From Mytilus edulis (lineage: Eukaryota > Mollusca > Bivalvia > Mytilida > Mytilidae): a stretch of DNA of 64,000 bases. Position numbers and translations under genes: made by a program. Position 1 is the first letter of the stretch; each line of letters opens with the position of its first letter. The stretch is taken from NCBI RefSeq assembly GCF_963676685.1, contig NC_092347.1, forward strand, positions 93,438,208 to 93,502,207, read 5' to 3'. The notes beneath the pieces were generated by a model. That model had not been told where the DNA came from. It was given only the letters and a program-made list of their open reading frames with translations, and did no database searches. Of this stretch, positions 10,417 through 21,240 are shown one piece after another.

Positions 10417-11125
10417 AAAGAGGGACGAAAGATACCAGATGGAGAGTCGAACTCGTCGATAGAAAATAAACTGACAACGCCATGGCTACAAACAAAAAGA
10501 CAAACAGAAAAATAATGGTACAGAAGACACAACATAGAAAACTAAAGACTAAAAACCGCTGTTCAAAATTCATAAATCAATTGAGAAAAAACAAATCCGG
10601 TTACAAACTAAAACTGAGGGAAACGTATCAAATATAAGAGAACTACGACACAACAGAAACACAACATTAAAATGTAACACTCACAGAAACGAACTATAAT
10701 ATAACAATGGCCATTTTCCTGACTTGGTACATTGCATTTAAGAAAAAAGAAAAAAATGGTGGGTTGAACCTGGTTTTGTGGCCTGCCAAAACGCCCGCTT
10801 TAATGGCAATGTTAATTATAACATTAAAATGACAACATTTCATGATATGACTACAATACAAATAAATGGGAGAAAATATAGCCAACAAAAGGTACCAGGT
10901 TAAAAAGATTCAAATACACCAGACGCCCGCTTCGTCCACACAAGACTAACCAGCGACGCCCAGATGAAAAAAGTTTGAAAGCCAAAACAAGTACAAAGTT
11001 GAAGATTACCGAGAGCCTAAACTAAAAAAAAACAAAAACCAAAAAACTAAGCAACACGAACCCCACCGAAAACTGGGTGTGATCTCAGGTGCTCTGGAAG
11101 GGTACGCAGATCCTGCTCCATATGT
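10417..11125 (-). mobile_element. Retroelement tail (family C), reverse, split by another repeat
   Basis: On the minus strand the copy starts near 11125 with 'ATGGAGCAGGATCTGC' and 'GGTGGGGTTCGTGTTGC'. It is broken by a family R repeat (10551-11045), resumes 'TAGTTTTCTATGTTGTGTC' and ends 'CGTCCCTCTTTT' at 10417. The uninterrupted relative is 20741-20962. It lies in a locally duplicated sequence whose other copy (11446-11490) lacks it, so the insertion limits can be read directly. It is a 5'-truncated retroposon without coding. Confidence 0.7.
10551..11045 (+). repeat. Dispersed repeat family R, copy 1
   Basis: Starts 'CCGCTGTTCAAAATTCATAA', then 'ACTGAGGGAAACGTATCAA', 'GGGTTGAACCTGGTTTTGTG', 'CCAGACGCCCGCTTCGTCC', and ends in an A-rich run. 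Other copies lie at 12060-12560, 18762-19560 and 42372-43450, with fragments at 25665-25725 and 31790-31975. It is nested inside the tail at 10417-11125, with ACTAA visible at both junctions. Confidence 0.75.
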
Positions 11126-12059
11126 TATCTTAGTTTTGTGTGGCTAAATGTACTCTTTTTTACGCATTGTAGTGGTTGACTAAGCAGATCATCTATGACT
11201 TAGTCTAGTTAAAAGTTTTCCCAGCGCATCATTAAACTTTCCAAGAACAGTTCCCCATATCAATGCATCATCTGTTAGTCTGTCAAGTAACTTATTATTA
11301 TAACAATAAATTATAAACATTTAATTTCAGATAAACATTTATAAACAATTACCATCCAGTTATCAATTGGTTGCTTTTGGTGGAATTCTCAACATAAGAA
11401 TTCTCAATTTTCACTTGTATCAAATCCTTTAATGTTTCTGTCTGTAAATGACCACTCCTCCTGCCTTTGCTTTGTTTGGTGCGGCTAAATGTAGTCTCGT
11501 TATTGTCGATAGACTAAGAAGAGCATCCATAACTAGTTTCATATTGTTTGTGCCATCGTTTTAAAGAACATTTCCCTATGTTAAACAACCATCCAGAAGT
11601 ATGTTGCTTCACCTAAAATATTAATATAACAATTTACGAATATTTAATTTTTGACATATAATTATAACATCGTTTTCCCTACTTACTTAATCCTCTTCAA
11701 TAAAGCGTGGACGATTATTATTCTGATTAAGGACGGACGCAAAATGATTGCAATTATAGTAAATATTCGGTCCTTTGCATCATTTGAATTTAACATTACA
11801 ATTTTGTTCGGTAGTTGGTATTGTTTGTGTGGTCCACATCACGGGAGTATTTATTTATTAACAGGGCGAAATGGTGTGGTATCAAGTCTACATGACATTA
11901 CAAAGGATCAATATACGTTCAATTTTTTAAAATATAAGAACTATTACAGAGCACTATCTCTTTTCGTCTTGTTTTTTCATACATCGCAAATAAATTGAGT
12001 ATTTTGACATTTATTAGATTTGTTTGGATTTCATTTTAAAGAAGAACCATTATGACACC
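11126..12059. other. Local duplication and otherwise unassigned sequence
   Basis: About 11130-11300 and 11470-11620 are diverged direct copies ('GGCTAAATGTA', 'GACTAAG.AGA.CATC.AT', 'GAACA.TTCCC'). A 115-codon frame at 11651-11998 lacks any recognisable domain. Confidence 0.45.
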
Positions 12060-12560
12060 TCCACTAATATACCGCTGTTCAAAAGTCATAAATCGATAAA
12101 GAAAAAACAAATCAAGGTTACAAACTAAAACCGAGGGAAACACATTAACTATAAGAGAAAAACAACGAAACAACAGAAACAGAGAAGTGCATAAAAAAGC
12201 GAAACACACAGATACTTACTATTGGATAACAACTGCCATTTGTTGTCTGGGTACAAGATATTTTTAGAAAAACAAAATGGTGGATTGAACCTGGTTTTGT
12301 GGCTAGTCAAACCTCACACTTATATGGCACTGTTAAATACACCACTTAAATGACAATAGTATGTGACAAAAGATTCACGTAATACAACCTAGGACAGTAC
12401 ACAAAACAGCACAACAGAACCTCGAACTGTCCGCCACACGACTATATCAACGAATATTAGTTATATTTCAAGATAAGTTTAGTAATTATGTTATTAGGTG
12501 AATTTTATAACAATTTCAAGAATATTAATATAGATTTGTGTTAGTATTTAGGTAATTAAT
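12060..12560 (+). repeat. Dispersed repeat family R, copy 2
   Basis: 'CCGCTGTTCAAAAGTCATAA', 'AACCGAGGGAAACACATTAA', 'GATTGAACCTGGTTTTGTGG', then 'CAGCACAACAGAACC' and 'TTTCAAGAATATTAATATAGA'. Internally deleted compared with 18762-19560. Confidence 0.7.
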
Positions 12561-12774
12561 TGAATTACTTTGATATGCCGATACAAAAAAAATAGTGTAC
12601 ATATAGTTGCTTTAATTTAAAATCAGTAATGAACTAGGTATGTGATTGATAATAATTACTTTTACATACAAATAGAAAATAATAAAAGAATTACAACTAC
12701 AAACGATAAGAAATTTCACAATATCCGATCATAATTACAAATACAAAATCAGAACTAAAATATGAATCGGTTGG

Positions 12775-13065
12775 ATAAACAAATACCGTAACACGTCTCA
12801 TAACAATGCGAATCCACACTCAACAAAACAATCAAATTCGAAAATAGGTCATGTTCGGTACTTAAAGACCAGACGACGTAAATGGTAAACCACAATCTAA
12901 GATGCGGTAAAAAATTTCCTTAGTATAGAAACAGAAACATCGTATAGATCCAGTAATTCGTGATGGTGTCTATTAAACTTAAGAGTGTAATTATTAACCT
13001 CTCCTCCTCATTACTCTGTTAAAGTAGTTTCTGTGTAAGGAGCAAACTCCTAAAAATAATTACGG
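12775..13065 (+). repeat. Dispersed repeat family S, copy 1
   Basis: 'CATCGTATAGATCCAGTAAT', 'CGTGATGGTGTCTATTAAAC', 'GTTTCTGTGTAAGGAGCAAA' match in order the segment 24058-24180. The family's first part ('ACCGTAACACGTCTCATAAC') also appears near 42595 inside family R. Confidence 0.65.
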
Positions 13066-14333
13066 GGTTTATAAGAACATTTGCAAATATAAACATACAA
13101 ATCAATTAAATTTTATCAAAGTCTGACTTGAAAGAAATTGTACCACTTATCGATTGTCACACGAATAAGATATAAATATGAACAAGTTCTGATTAACACA
13201 AACGAGAAAATGGTTTATGTAAGAAGTATACCCAAAACCCTAGTGAATTACAGCTCTAAATATAGTGTCGGTTTACTTAACAATGTAATAATTTGCAGGG
13301 AAATTAAGAGCAAAAACTTAACAAGAAAGCCGGCAAGCCTTTTGATTACCAGAAAATTCAATTTCGAACTGTCAGTTATGTTATTTATTTTCATAAAAAT
13401 AACGTCTGATTTATTGTAAACGTCTTGTATAATTCTGTCAATATTACTCTATTCTTGACATATCTATTAACTTTGTGTCACTTGCATTTACAGCTAAAGA
13501 AAGTTATGTCGACTCATATGTGACCTTGTGTGCCCTTGTCCTAAGATTAGTCTGAATGAGGTTTTAGTGTACATTGCTTTCAGGTAACCGGAGTGTACAA
13601 AGTTGGAGGTCATCTGAGTTCACTATCTTTTATATGTTGGATCCGTTTATCGGTTTTAAGCACTTTGAAAATAGTGATGGTGCGAAATAGGATACAAAAC
13701 AATTAAAGTACAAATTGTGACTACAGAAATATTAAGGTCCATTAGAATCATTACCGTCGGAAATAAAACAGGAGGAAGAAGATAAATAATTTCTGTAATA
13801 CCAGTAATCGTACCAAGAGATCTGTTTTTCGTTACGATTACAAGAATGCATTTATTTCTCGCAGTAAATTTGATCTTAATTGGTTATTTTTGTAAAAATC
13901 TCAATCATGTAATCATGGTATGTAATGTGCACGAGAACAAATTACAGCCCACAAGATGTAAAACGTTTTACTAATTTCAATGAAAAGTAAATCATAGGAA
14001 ATACTTTTCATTATCAACAGAATATTAAACAAGGTTATACGTTCCACAGAGTGCTTCACAATATCATTTGAGTGATTGCGATTTCATAACTGGAATAATC
14101 ATGGTAATATTATCTATTACTATATTTTGTCACAGTAATAAATAGTAATCATGTTGTTAGGTTTTTTTTTCTTCATTTTAGTATTTCCTTCATTAAACCC
14201 ACATGCAATACCGTCAATTGCGGTAACTAAATAATTTTGTCTTATATACATAGTTAGATCAATTCATGTAAATTTGATATACTCGTCTTCGTCATCAGCT
14301 AGAAAAAGAAGCGAATGTTATACATCAATTAAT
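13066..14333. other. No gene recognised
   Basis: A 93-codon frame at 13138-13419 has no motif or codon signature I would trust. No repeats were recognised. Confidence 0.4.
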
Positions 14334-14418
14334 GATTAAAGTAATCTTGTCTCGAAGGTTGAAAATATATTTTTGACAATATAATATTTTCAACCTTCGA
14401 GACGAGATGAATTTAATG
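14334..14418. repeat. Near-perfect inverted repeat (hairpin)
   Basis: Arms at 14345-14368 and 14384-14407 (core GTCTCGAAGGTTGAAAATAT) pair over 24 bp with one mismatch around a 15-nt AT loop. Weaker pairing continues outward through ATTAAA/TTTAAT. It could be a tiny fold-back element or a small-RNA precursor. I cannot choose from sequence alone. Confidence 0.75.
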
Positions 14419-15431
14419 AAAAATCGCGAACCCATAACTCATGTAAATCAACCGGCCTAGTATAATTATATTATTTTAGTTTAATAAAAATTAAATAAAA
14501 TGGAGTTCATAATTTCAAACATTTATCATGTTTTAAATTGGTAAAATATGAAATCACACGACCTTCTATTCATCGGAAAACATGCTGATAATCAGTACAA
14601 ATGGAGCTTAATGCTGATTTTGACACATCTACTTTTGCCAGATATTCCGATAACGTTTGAACTGCAACTGCAAGAAGACAGATGTTGATGAAATTTTTGA
14701 CCTATTTAAAACTATGCATCAAAATGTTGATAGTTTAATGAAAGGTTGCAGCATTCATTCCCAACTATCAATAATGATGACTCCGAAAGAAATCCAACCA
14801 GGCACAACTTGTAGTGAAACAGATGATGTATAGGTTCAAAAACATCAGAAAACCTATGCACCATACAGGAATTAGACAAGACTTGGCTTTTTACTCCAGA
14901 CTTTTTGAAAAATCAGGGAGTCTTTAATGGAACGCTTCTGTAAAACCTTTTTGAAACACAATGAGACATTTGCTATTGTTTTTCCACCAAGTCTACTATA
15001 CAATCCGTGTTGACACACATTAGCGTAAAACCGGGTAAGTTCGGACAGATTATTTTCAGTTCTCCTGTCTTATTTTGCATAATTTGTAGCCCATGACACC
15101 ACATTTAAAGAACAGCTAATGAAAATATGTTCATTTTGAATCCAAATTATCGGGGAAAAGCCATCTGTAAAATAATTTTTCATTAGCTTAAATTTGAAAA
15201 AAAACATTTGGCGGTAATATTTAACTGTAAACACTAAAACCGGAACTACAAAAACGTTAAATCAGTGAATTACTTTGAGAAAATATTTCATAATTTTATT
15301 ATCTGTTCCTTTAGTAAAACTGTTTTTAAGGTTTTAATGTTTTTCTTGTGTCGTTTGTTAATTTTAATCGGGTTGTAAATGCTTTTTCAGTGATTTTGTC
15401 CTTTTAAATGTGTCCGGACATCCCCATCCCT
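14419..15431. other. No gene recognised
   Basis: A decayed-looking stretch at 14560-14940 has coding-like composition but multiple stops and no identifiable family. The rest is AT-rich. Confidence 0.4.
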
Positions 15432-15560
15432 ATCTTCTATTAAAGAGGGCATATTCCTAATAGTTACCCCACGAGGACGCGGTGTGTAAGTGTAAGATCA
15501 TCCCGATTGCCGGAGGCCAGAGGGTGATCTAACACTGACACAACAAGTCTGAGTGGGATA
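15432..15560. repeat. Inverted-repeat element ('GTGTAAGATCATCCCGAT')
   Basis: 'CTAATAGTTACCCCACGAGG', 'ACGCGGTGTG' and 'AGTGTAAGATCATCCC' are followed by the near-inverse 'GGGTGATCTAACACTGACAC', making a short palindromic element. A related copy at 30985-31145 carries an inserted hairpin. Confidence 0.65.
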
Positions 15561-15719
15561 ATTGTTTTACATTCCAGCTGTTTTAGATTAGACGAAAAAA
15601 TATTTACAATTCAAAAAATCTAGTTTAGAACGCCACACAACCATTATAATATACTTTATATATTACCATGTGATTTATACCCTTTTTGACTCCCGAACAC
15701 GATGAGTAGATACCAAACA

Positions 15720-15925
15720 ATGTCAACTCGCCCCACTGGCCAATCGGCACACACTATATCGCCACTTTATAAAAAATCGTCTCACTCTTGTTTACCGACT
15801 CGTCTCACTTTTGAAAAAGTGTAAAATCAAATTGAACAATCACTGACAACTCACTTATTAACGAAAAAGGTTTAAACCCTACTGAATAAAGGTCTGCCAA
15901 CTCGCCCCACTTATAAAAATATCTT
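15720..15925. other. Cluster of 'ACTCGCCCCACTT' motifs
   Basis: 'CAACTCGCCCCACT' appears at about 15724 and 15898. Variants such as 'CTCGTCTCACTTTTG' lie between them. It may be a degenerate local tandem array. Function unknown. Confidence 0.45.
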
Positions 15926-15936
15926 GCTTTCTTTAA

Positions 15937-16541
15937 GGTAGATAGGGTGTCTTCCTCCATCTTGGATTTGGAAATACAAGAAAACAAGGTCTAGATCTTT
16001 AATAAAATGTGCAAATTTTTAGAGTAGTAGATAATTCAGGTGTAAGAACTTTCATTTCAAAATAGAAAATGACATGTTTTATCATATTTATGGTTGTATT
16101 TTAACAAAAAACAGAACACTTTTGTTTGATTAATTTTTTTTCCAACTTTGCCACTTAAGGGGGGCAACTCAAATGCAAGGGCAGATTAAGGTAATTTTAC
16201 AATAGATTGTGTTAGGAATTTACCTATTTTATAATGTAGCAAGAGAACGGGTCCGGTGATTCAATTTTTTTTCTTTTTCTTAACTGAAAGCATACTATTA
16301 AAGCTATCTTCTCATGTGTTATCTCAAAATTCTTTGGTGTAGTTTACGCTTTATTGCAGGAAATTGGGTTTTCCATGCACAATCTATACAAAATTTGGCA
16401 GTTTTGAACAGCGTGTTGCGTGAAAATAAGCCCCGTGACCCATTCGTTTTCTTATATATTTTTTTAAAAGCATTATATAAACTACATTCTGGCAAATTAT
16501 TAAAAAAATCTATGGATTATAATTTAGACACCCCATCTACC
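15937..16541. mobile_element. TTAA-flanked MITE, 'GGTAGAT' family, copy 1
   Basis: TTAA at 15933-15936 and 16542-16545 borders a 605-bp segment. Its ends are inverted repeats (GGTAGATAGGGTGTCT versus GGTAGATGGGGTGTCT). Just inside the left end is 'CCATCTTGGATTTGG', also found inside the right end of the element at 56527-57118. TTAA duplications are characteristic of piggyBac-superfamily insertions, so a piggyBac-type origin is inferred. Reading frames inside are not recognised as genes. Confidence 0.7.
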
Positions 16542-16582
16542 TTAAGTATGTTAAATTACTGATAGTTCGTATCCAGTCGTCC

Positions 16583-16655
16583 TGGTGTAGTGGTATGTGT
16601 CGTGGCTTGATATGCTAAAGGTCTTGAGTTCGAATCCCAGCATATACACATGATT
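16583..16655 (+). other. tRNA-like promoter element (probable tRNA-derived SINE head)
   Basis: 'TGGTGTAGTGG' and 'GAGTTCGAATCCC' match RNA polymerase III A-box and B-box motifs about 45 bp apart. The sequences around them do not form a convincing 7-bp acceptor stem, so this is called a tRNA-derived remnant and not a functional tRNA. Confidence 0.5.
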
Positions 16656-16679
16656 GTTCACCTGAGTTTTGATAGATAG

Positions 16680-16722
16680 TCTTTTCCGTATAATTGTATA
16701 TTTATTCCGTATAATTGTATAT
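16680..16722 (+). repeat. Short tandem duplication
   Basis: 'CCGTATAATTGTATATTTA' occurs twice in tandem just downstream of the tRNA-like element. Confidence 0.7.
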
Positions 16723-17123
16723 TTAATTAATAGTTTTATAGTGGATTTGACATTTCCGCCAAAATGTTACAGAACAAAGGAAAGCATGCATAACAAATAA
16801 ACTCAAACTTGGGTGATCTGGAAGGGGTGATCCGGCTCAGTGCACCCCTGTTAAAATGCATCTATTTTAAAAAGGGTAGATATTTGTAGAAAGTTTATGT
16901 ACATGTACTCATTTGAAAATCGAAAATGACGTAGGTTCCAGTAATTAACTTATACATCTGAAGTATAACTTAGTGTTAGGCATATCAACTCAATTAAAAT
17001 GAAATATAATGAAACCTCCCATTCATTACTTGAGTTTTATTTCTGGTTGAAATTGCAACGGTCTGTTTGTATCTGTCTGTCAAGTTTCTTCTGGTTAAAA
17101 TTGCAACTGTCGGTCGGTCGATA

Positions 17124-17190
17124 AATTAGTCAATCAATCAATCGCTCACTATCTGTCGATCAACTAATCAATCAGTCAATCAATCAAGGA
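17124..17190 (+). repeat. AATC-type simple repeat
   Basis: Imperfect run of CAATCAATCAATC-like tetranucleotides. Confidence 0.8.
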
Positions 17191-17264
17191 GTTAACCTTG
17201 ACTTTTGTAAGATACAAGAATCAAAGGTAATTGGCATTTATGGACAATATGATGTTGAGGCATT

Positions 17265-17795
17265 AAAAATGCAGTTGATGCAGTTTAAACGGGAATGTCA
17301 ATTCGAAAGGCAGCACAACGCTATGGTGTTCCGAAATCAAGTTTGAACAACAGATTAACTGAGAAGAATCATATAGCACTACAACTTTGTAAAAAGGTAA
17401 CTATACCAATCATAATTGAAGAAAGAATGGTCGAGGTCATTAAGTTAGCATGTCCTTTCGGAAATTATATGGCACAAATACCTTTCTCTAGTTAACTAGG
17501 TAGGTCTGAAGTTATTTTGTATTACCAAGAGACAGCTGTTGGCACGCGTTGGATCTCACGTGAGACAAATAGATATAAAACCTTCTTTTAAAAATGGTAT
17601 TCCAGAAAAGAACTGGTAGAAAGTTGTAAGAATAAAATACAGAGACATTTCCGACGGAAGATCAAGAATGCTGGATGCAACTGATGTTGGCAACTACTTA
17701 AAGGATCTACAGACAGTAACACAAGAACCATCCCCTACATCCACATGGAATATGAAAGAAACTAGGATGAATTTATAACCTTCAGATGCATTTGA
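17265..17795 (+). pseudogene. Decayed pogo/Tigger-like transposase fragment
   Basis: 'GMSIRKAAQRYGVPKSSLNN' (17289 on) is the Pipsqueak/CENP-B type helix-turn-helix that opens pogo-family transposases. It is preceded by 'NAVDAV' and an in-frame stop. After frame changes come 'SFKNGIPEKNW' and 'KYRDIS', which correspond to the second DNA-binding (CENPB-type) region. Then comes 'TWNMKETRM', which sits where the family has the first catalytic aspartate in a 'xNxDETG' motif. Here that Asp is Lys. Multiple stops and a lost catalytic residue show that it is dead. Downstream catalytic parts are not recognisable. A 73-codon frame at 17848-18069 may be more of the same decayed element, but I cannot align it. 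Confidence 0.6.
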
Positions 17796-18761
17796 CAGGA
17801 ACAACAATGGTCTATCAAACGATGATGAACACCCTCTTTGAAAAGTTTTGACAAGCGTGCAAATTGTTTCGAACAACTCTAGCCTAGTTGTTACACTGAT
17901 CCGAAATATGACACCCACTGTTCCACTAGACAATATTCAACAAAACTTTGAATTTGTAGTTGAATTACACCAATTAGATGTCCAAAGCTTCGTGCCAACA
18001 GTGGCTGAAAATCAGGGTTTGGTAAATGACTACACAGTCGATTTCGAAAGCCAAATGATTCAATTTTAAACACTTCAAATGATACGATGATTCATGTTTA
18101 ACAAATCTTGTCGAATTTAGATGCTTCCAATATACTGACAGCACTCAATGATGGTCACATTGAAATCACTGCAGGAGCAACCGTGGAATCTTTACTTATT
18201 CAAGACATCACTGATTGGTCTTCTCAATGAAATTCAGTACTAGAGAATATTTTTAAATTGCCGCCTGTAATTCAATCTCAAAACATAACCAAACGGGCAC
18301 TAAAAATGCCAGAAGAGCACATGGATATCACAAATATTAAAAATGTACGTGCTGCTATGAACAAACATCTTAAAACATTGTCAGTATCATGGTCCTTGAC
18401 ACTGGATTGGCTTTAACTATCAGCTGGACATAATCAACAAAAATTTTAAAAAAAGGGGAAAGAATACAAATGGAAAAAACCATAAGCCCCCCCCCCCTCA
18501 ACAAACAAACACACCAGTACAGGCAACGGTAGGCAAAACACTTCACAGAAAAAAAGTTTGTACAAAACGAACCCCAAGACCACAAAACCCAATGGATAGG
18601 TGATGGAGTCGCCCTTGGATTAAAGAAACTAGAAAAACAGGCTGGAATAATGTGAAATATATATGCATTAGATCGGGGTTAATTTCTTTTGTTTGTATTC
18701 TACACCAGTCATCTAAATCGTTATGACCAACGTTACAATGGAACAAATAAAGGAAACAGTA
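17796..18761. other. Unassigned sequence after the pogo-like remnant
   Basis: Contains an open but unrecognised frame (17848-18069) and a C10 tract near 18488-18498. No other feature was supported. Confidence 0.4.
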
Positions 18762-19560
18762 GTATACCGCTGTTCAAAATTCATTAATCGATAGAGAAAA
18801 AAACAAATCCGGGTTACAAACTTAAACTGAGGGAAACGTATCAAATATAAGAGATCTACGACACAACACCGAAATGTAACACACAGAGAAACGAACTATA
18901 ATGAAACAATGGCCATTTACCTGACTTGGTACAGGGCATTTCATGAAAAAAATGTGGGTTGAACCTGGTTTTGTGGCATGCCAAACCTCCCGATTTAATG
19001 GCAGTGTTAATTATAATAACCAGATAAATGGGAGAAAATATAGGACATAAAAACAAACGAATAATAGCCATCAAAAGGTAACAGGTTAAAAAATATTTGT
19101 ATATGCCAGACGCGCGCTACGTCCACACAAAACTATGCTCAGATGTAGAAAGTTTGAAAGCCATAACAACAACAAAGTTGAAGATCGCCGAGGACCAAAA
19201 GTTCCAAAAAGTTGTGAGGGCGCCAGGGTTGTCCTCCTGGGACAAAAACATCATTATTATCAAGAATAATACATAGTTTTGCAAACAGTAAATTTTATAA
19301 AATGACTATATAATAGATATACATGATTAAACTGAAGTGGTGACTAGCTACAGAATAAAATCGAATGCATTACAAAATCACAGCCCTGTTAGCAATAGTC
19401 AATGCACGCCCAAAGTGACGTCACATTTAAATTTCTAAAACGTGTTCCGAAAATTAAGAAAGAATTTGGATGAAATTCAAGATTAGATTTGTATGACTTA
19501 TCTAACTTGTATTAAGAATATAATTTTATTTCAGTATACATATTAATCACTTAGAACACG
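18762..19560 (+). repeat. Dispersed repeat family R, copy 3
   Basis: Longest copy before 42 kb: 'CCGCTGTTCAAAATTCATTA', 'GTTGAACCTGGTTTTGTGGC', 'CCAGACGCGCGCTACGTCC', 'AAAGTTGTGAGGGCGCC', 'GCAAACAGTAAATTTTATAA', 'AAGTGACGTCACATTT'. The far end aligns with 43100-43450. Confidence 0.7.
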
Positions 19561-20330
19561 AAAAAAAATATCTGTGACATATCTTAAGCTTGCATTTTGT
19601 GGTTATTTGCCGGCGACACTGTAATTTTGTATTTGTACCCATATTTGGGAATGACTGAACAGTGAAAATTATAATACGAATTTATATTTAATTGTAGTAG
19701 TAATTAGAAAATTAATTAGGTCTTTCCACTTACCTTTTGTTTTTCTTCTGATTATTTTTTTTTTCTTCTGCAGTATGAGATGCTTTTTTTGTTTTACAAC
19801 ATATCGAATGGATGAAAATTGTTTGGCCAATGATGTTGTACAGTAATGGGGGTTTCAAAACTCACCGTGTGTGACCAAAAACACTTATCCTTATAGGAGT
19901 TATCTCCCCGCATCCCCTTTTTCTTGTTATCGCTATATCTCTAAAACCGTAAAAGATTTTAACAAACTGTTTTCACTAAATTGTTTGTCTACTCTTAAAA
20001 ATGATTTGGTTAATTTTAACTGAAGTGATCGGAAGACATCTCATTGGAGTTATTTCCCTTTGAAGATTTAAGATAGGCGATATGTTGGATAAATTCATAC
20101 GTTATAAGTCGTAGAGGCCTACAGTCTTTTGGTATGAAGTCCTTGGTCCATTTGAAGGAAATTGAGGTCAAGGTTGAAGGTCAAGGTCATATTCTAAATT
20201 TATAATTTTGCTTGTAGTCTGTATTCAAAAGAAACTGTAACAGTTAATGATATGATAATTTTTTTCCCGCTAAGATGACAAAATTCTGAAGGAAATCTAA
20301 CTCCAAACCTGGTCGAATGAAAGGCAATAG
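19561..20330. other. Non-coding, 'GGTCAAGGTC' repeat-like
   Basis: Contains 'TTGAGGTCAAGGTTGAAGG' and 'TCAAGGTCATATTC', resembling the 'TGACCTTGACCTTTG' phrases inside the element at 36480-38465. No gene was seen. Confidence 0.4.
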
Positions 20331-20332
20331 AT

Positions 20333-20725
20333 TTGAAAACAAAACTTTACGACAAAAGAGATGATTTCAGCTTTCCAATTGTGAACTTTCCATTTCTAAG
20401 TAGCAACATTCCAGCAGCACCTGCATACGGGGTATATATCTCCCAATTGATACGATATTCCCGTGCTTGCATTTCCTATCATGATTTTCTTGATAGAGGT
20501 TTGCTGCTCACAAGGAAGCTATTAAACCAAGAGTTCCAAATGGTGAAGTTGAAATCATCCCTTCGTAAATTTTACGGACGCCATCACGAGTTGGTTGACC
20601 GTTATGGAATAACCGTTTCACAAATGATATCGGATAATTATGTTCCTTACGTCGTAACTACAATCCCCTTCCCTTTCATGAATATGACCTACCGAATTAG
20701 ACTATTTACCGGATTTGTAATCACT
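20333..20725 (+). pseudogene. C-terminal fragment of retroelement ORF, second subfamily
   Basis: An open 131-codon frame reads 'KLYDKRDDFSFPIVNFPF', 'YGVYISQLIRYSRAC', 'KLKSSLRKFYGRHHELVDRY' and stops at 20726-20728. The first two-thirds looks intact and matches the order of the 1345-1736 fragment. The last 30 residues look like read-through of decayed sequence. It begins abruptly with no catalytic reverse transcriptase motif, as in 5'-truncated copies. The 3' tail that follows (family C) is found at four further places in the window, so this copy ties that tail to its coding region. Confidence 0.6.
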
Positions 20726-20962
20726 TAAGCAACACGACGGGTGCCACATGTGGAGCAGGATCTGCTTACCCTTCCGGAGCACCTGAGATCACCCCTAGTT
20801 TTTGGTGGGGTTCGTGTTGTTTATTCTTTAGTTTTCTATGTTGTGTCGTGTGTACTATTGTTTTTCTGTTTGTCTTTTTTATTTTTAGCCATAGCGTTGT
20901 CAGTTTGTTTTAGATTTATGAGTTTGACTGTCCCTTTGGTATCTTTCGTCCCTCTTTTATAC
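20726..20962 (+). repeat. Retroelement 3' tail, family C (reference copy)
   Basis: 'GAGCAGGATCTGCTTACCC', 'GAGCACCTGAGATCACCCC', 'GGTGGGGTTCGTGTTG', 'TAGTTTTCTATGTTGTGTCG', 'TAGCCATAGCGTTGTCAG', 'CGTCCCTCTTTTAT'. Full or partial copies are at 5843-5978, 10417-11125 and 32700-32945. Confidence 0.75.
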
Positions 20963-21089
20963 TGTTGGGCATCATTTTGGTGTCCTATATATGAAACCAC
21001 TTCGAATAAATCTTGTATGACTTCTGTTGTCCACAATCACCTATGTATGAATGCAATGTCCGCAAAAAGTGGAGTTAAGGTGTAAATGC

Positions 21090-21240
21090 AAAGTCATTAT
21101 GCAATGCTTTTGAAACTCTGCAGGGATGTTCAACCGGTGAGTAGTGAGTCATATTTTACACAAACCTATCATCGTTCTGAACATGCATGAAATATTTGCA
21201 AGTGGACGTTAAGCAAACAACAATCAATCAATCACAAACC
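21090..21240 (+). repeat. Dispersed repeat end 'TGGACGTTAAGCAA...CAATCAATCA'
   Basis: 'GAACATGCATGAAATATTTG', 'CAAGTGGACGTTAAGCAAAC', then a CAAT run. Related phrases ('GCTGGACGTTAAG', 'TTAGACGTTAAACGTCC') occur near 33280 and 61000. Confidence 0.5.

Noticed and set aside
16583..16655. Functional tRNA gene
   Set aside because: A- and B-box motifs are present, but I could not pair an acceptor stem, and the T-stem has mismatches. Kept only as a tRNA-derived remnant.
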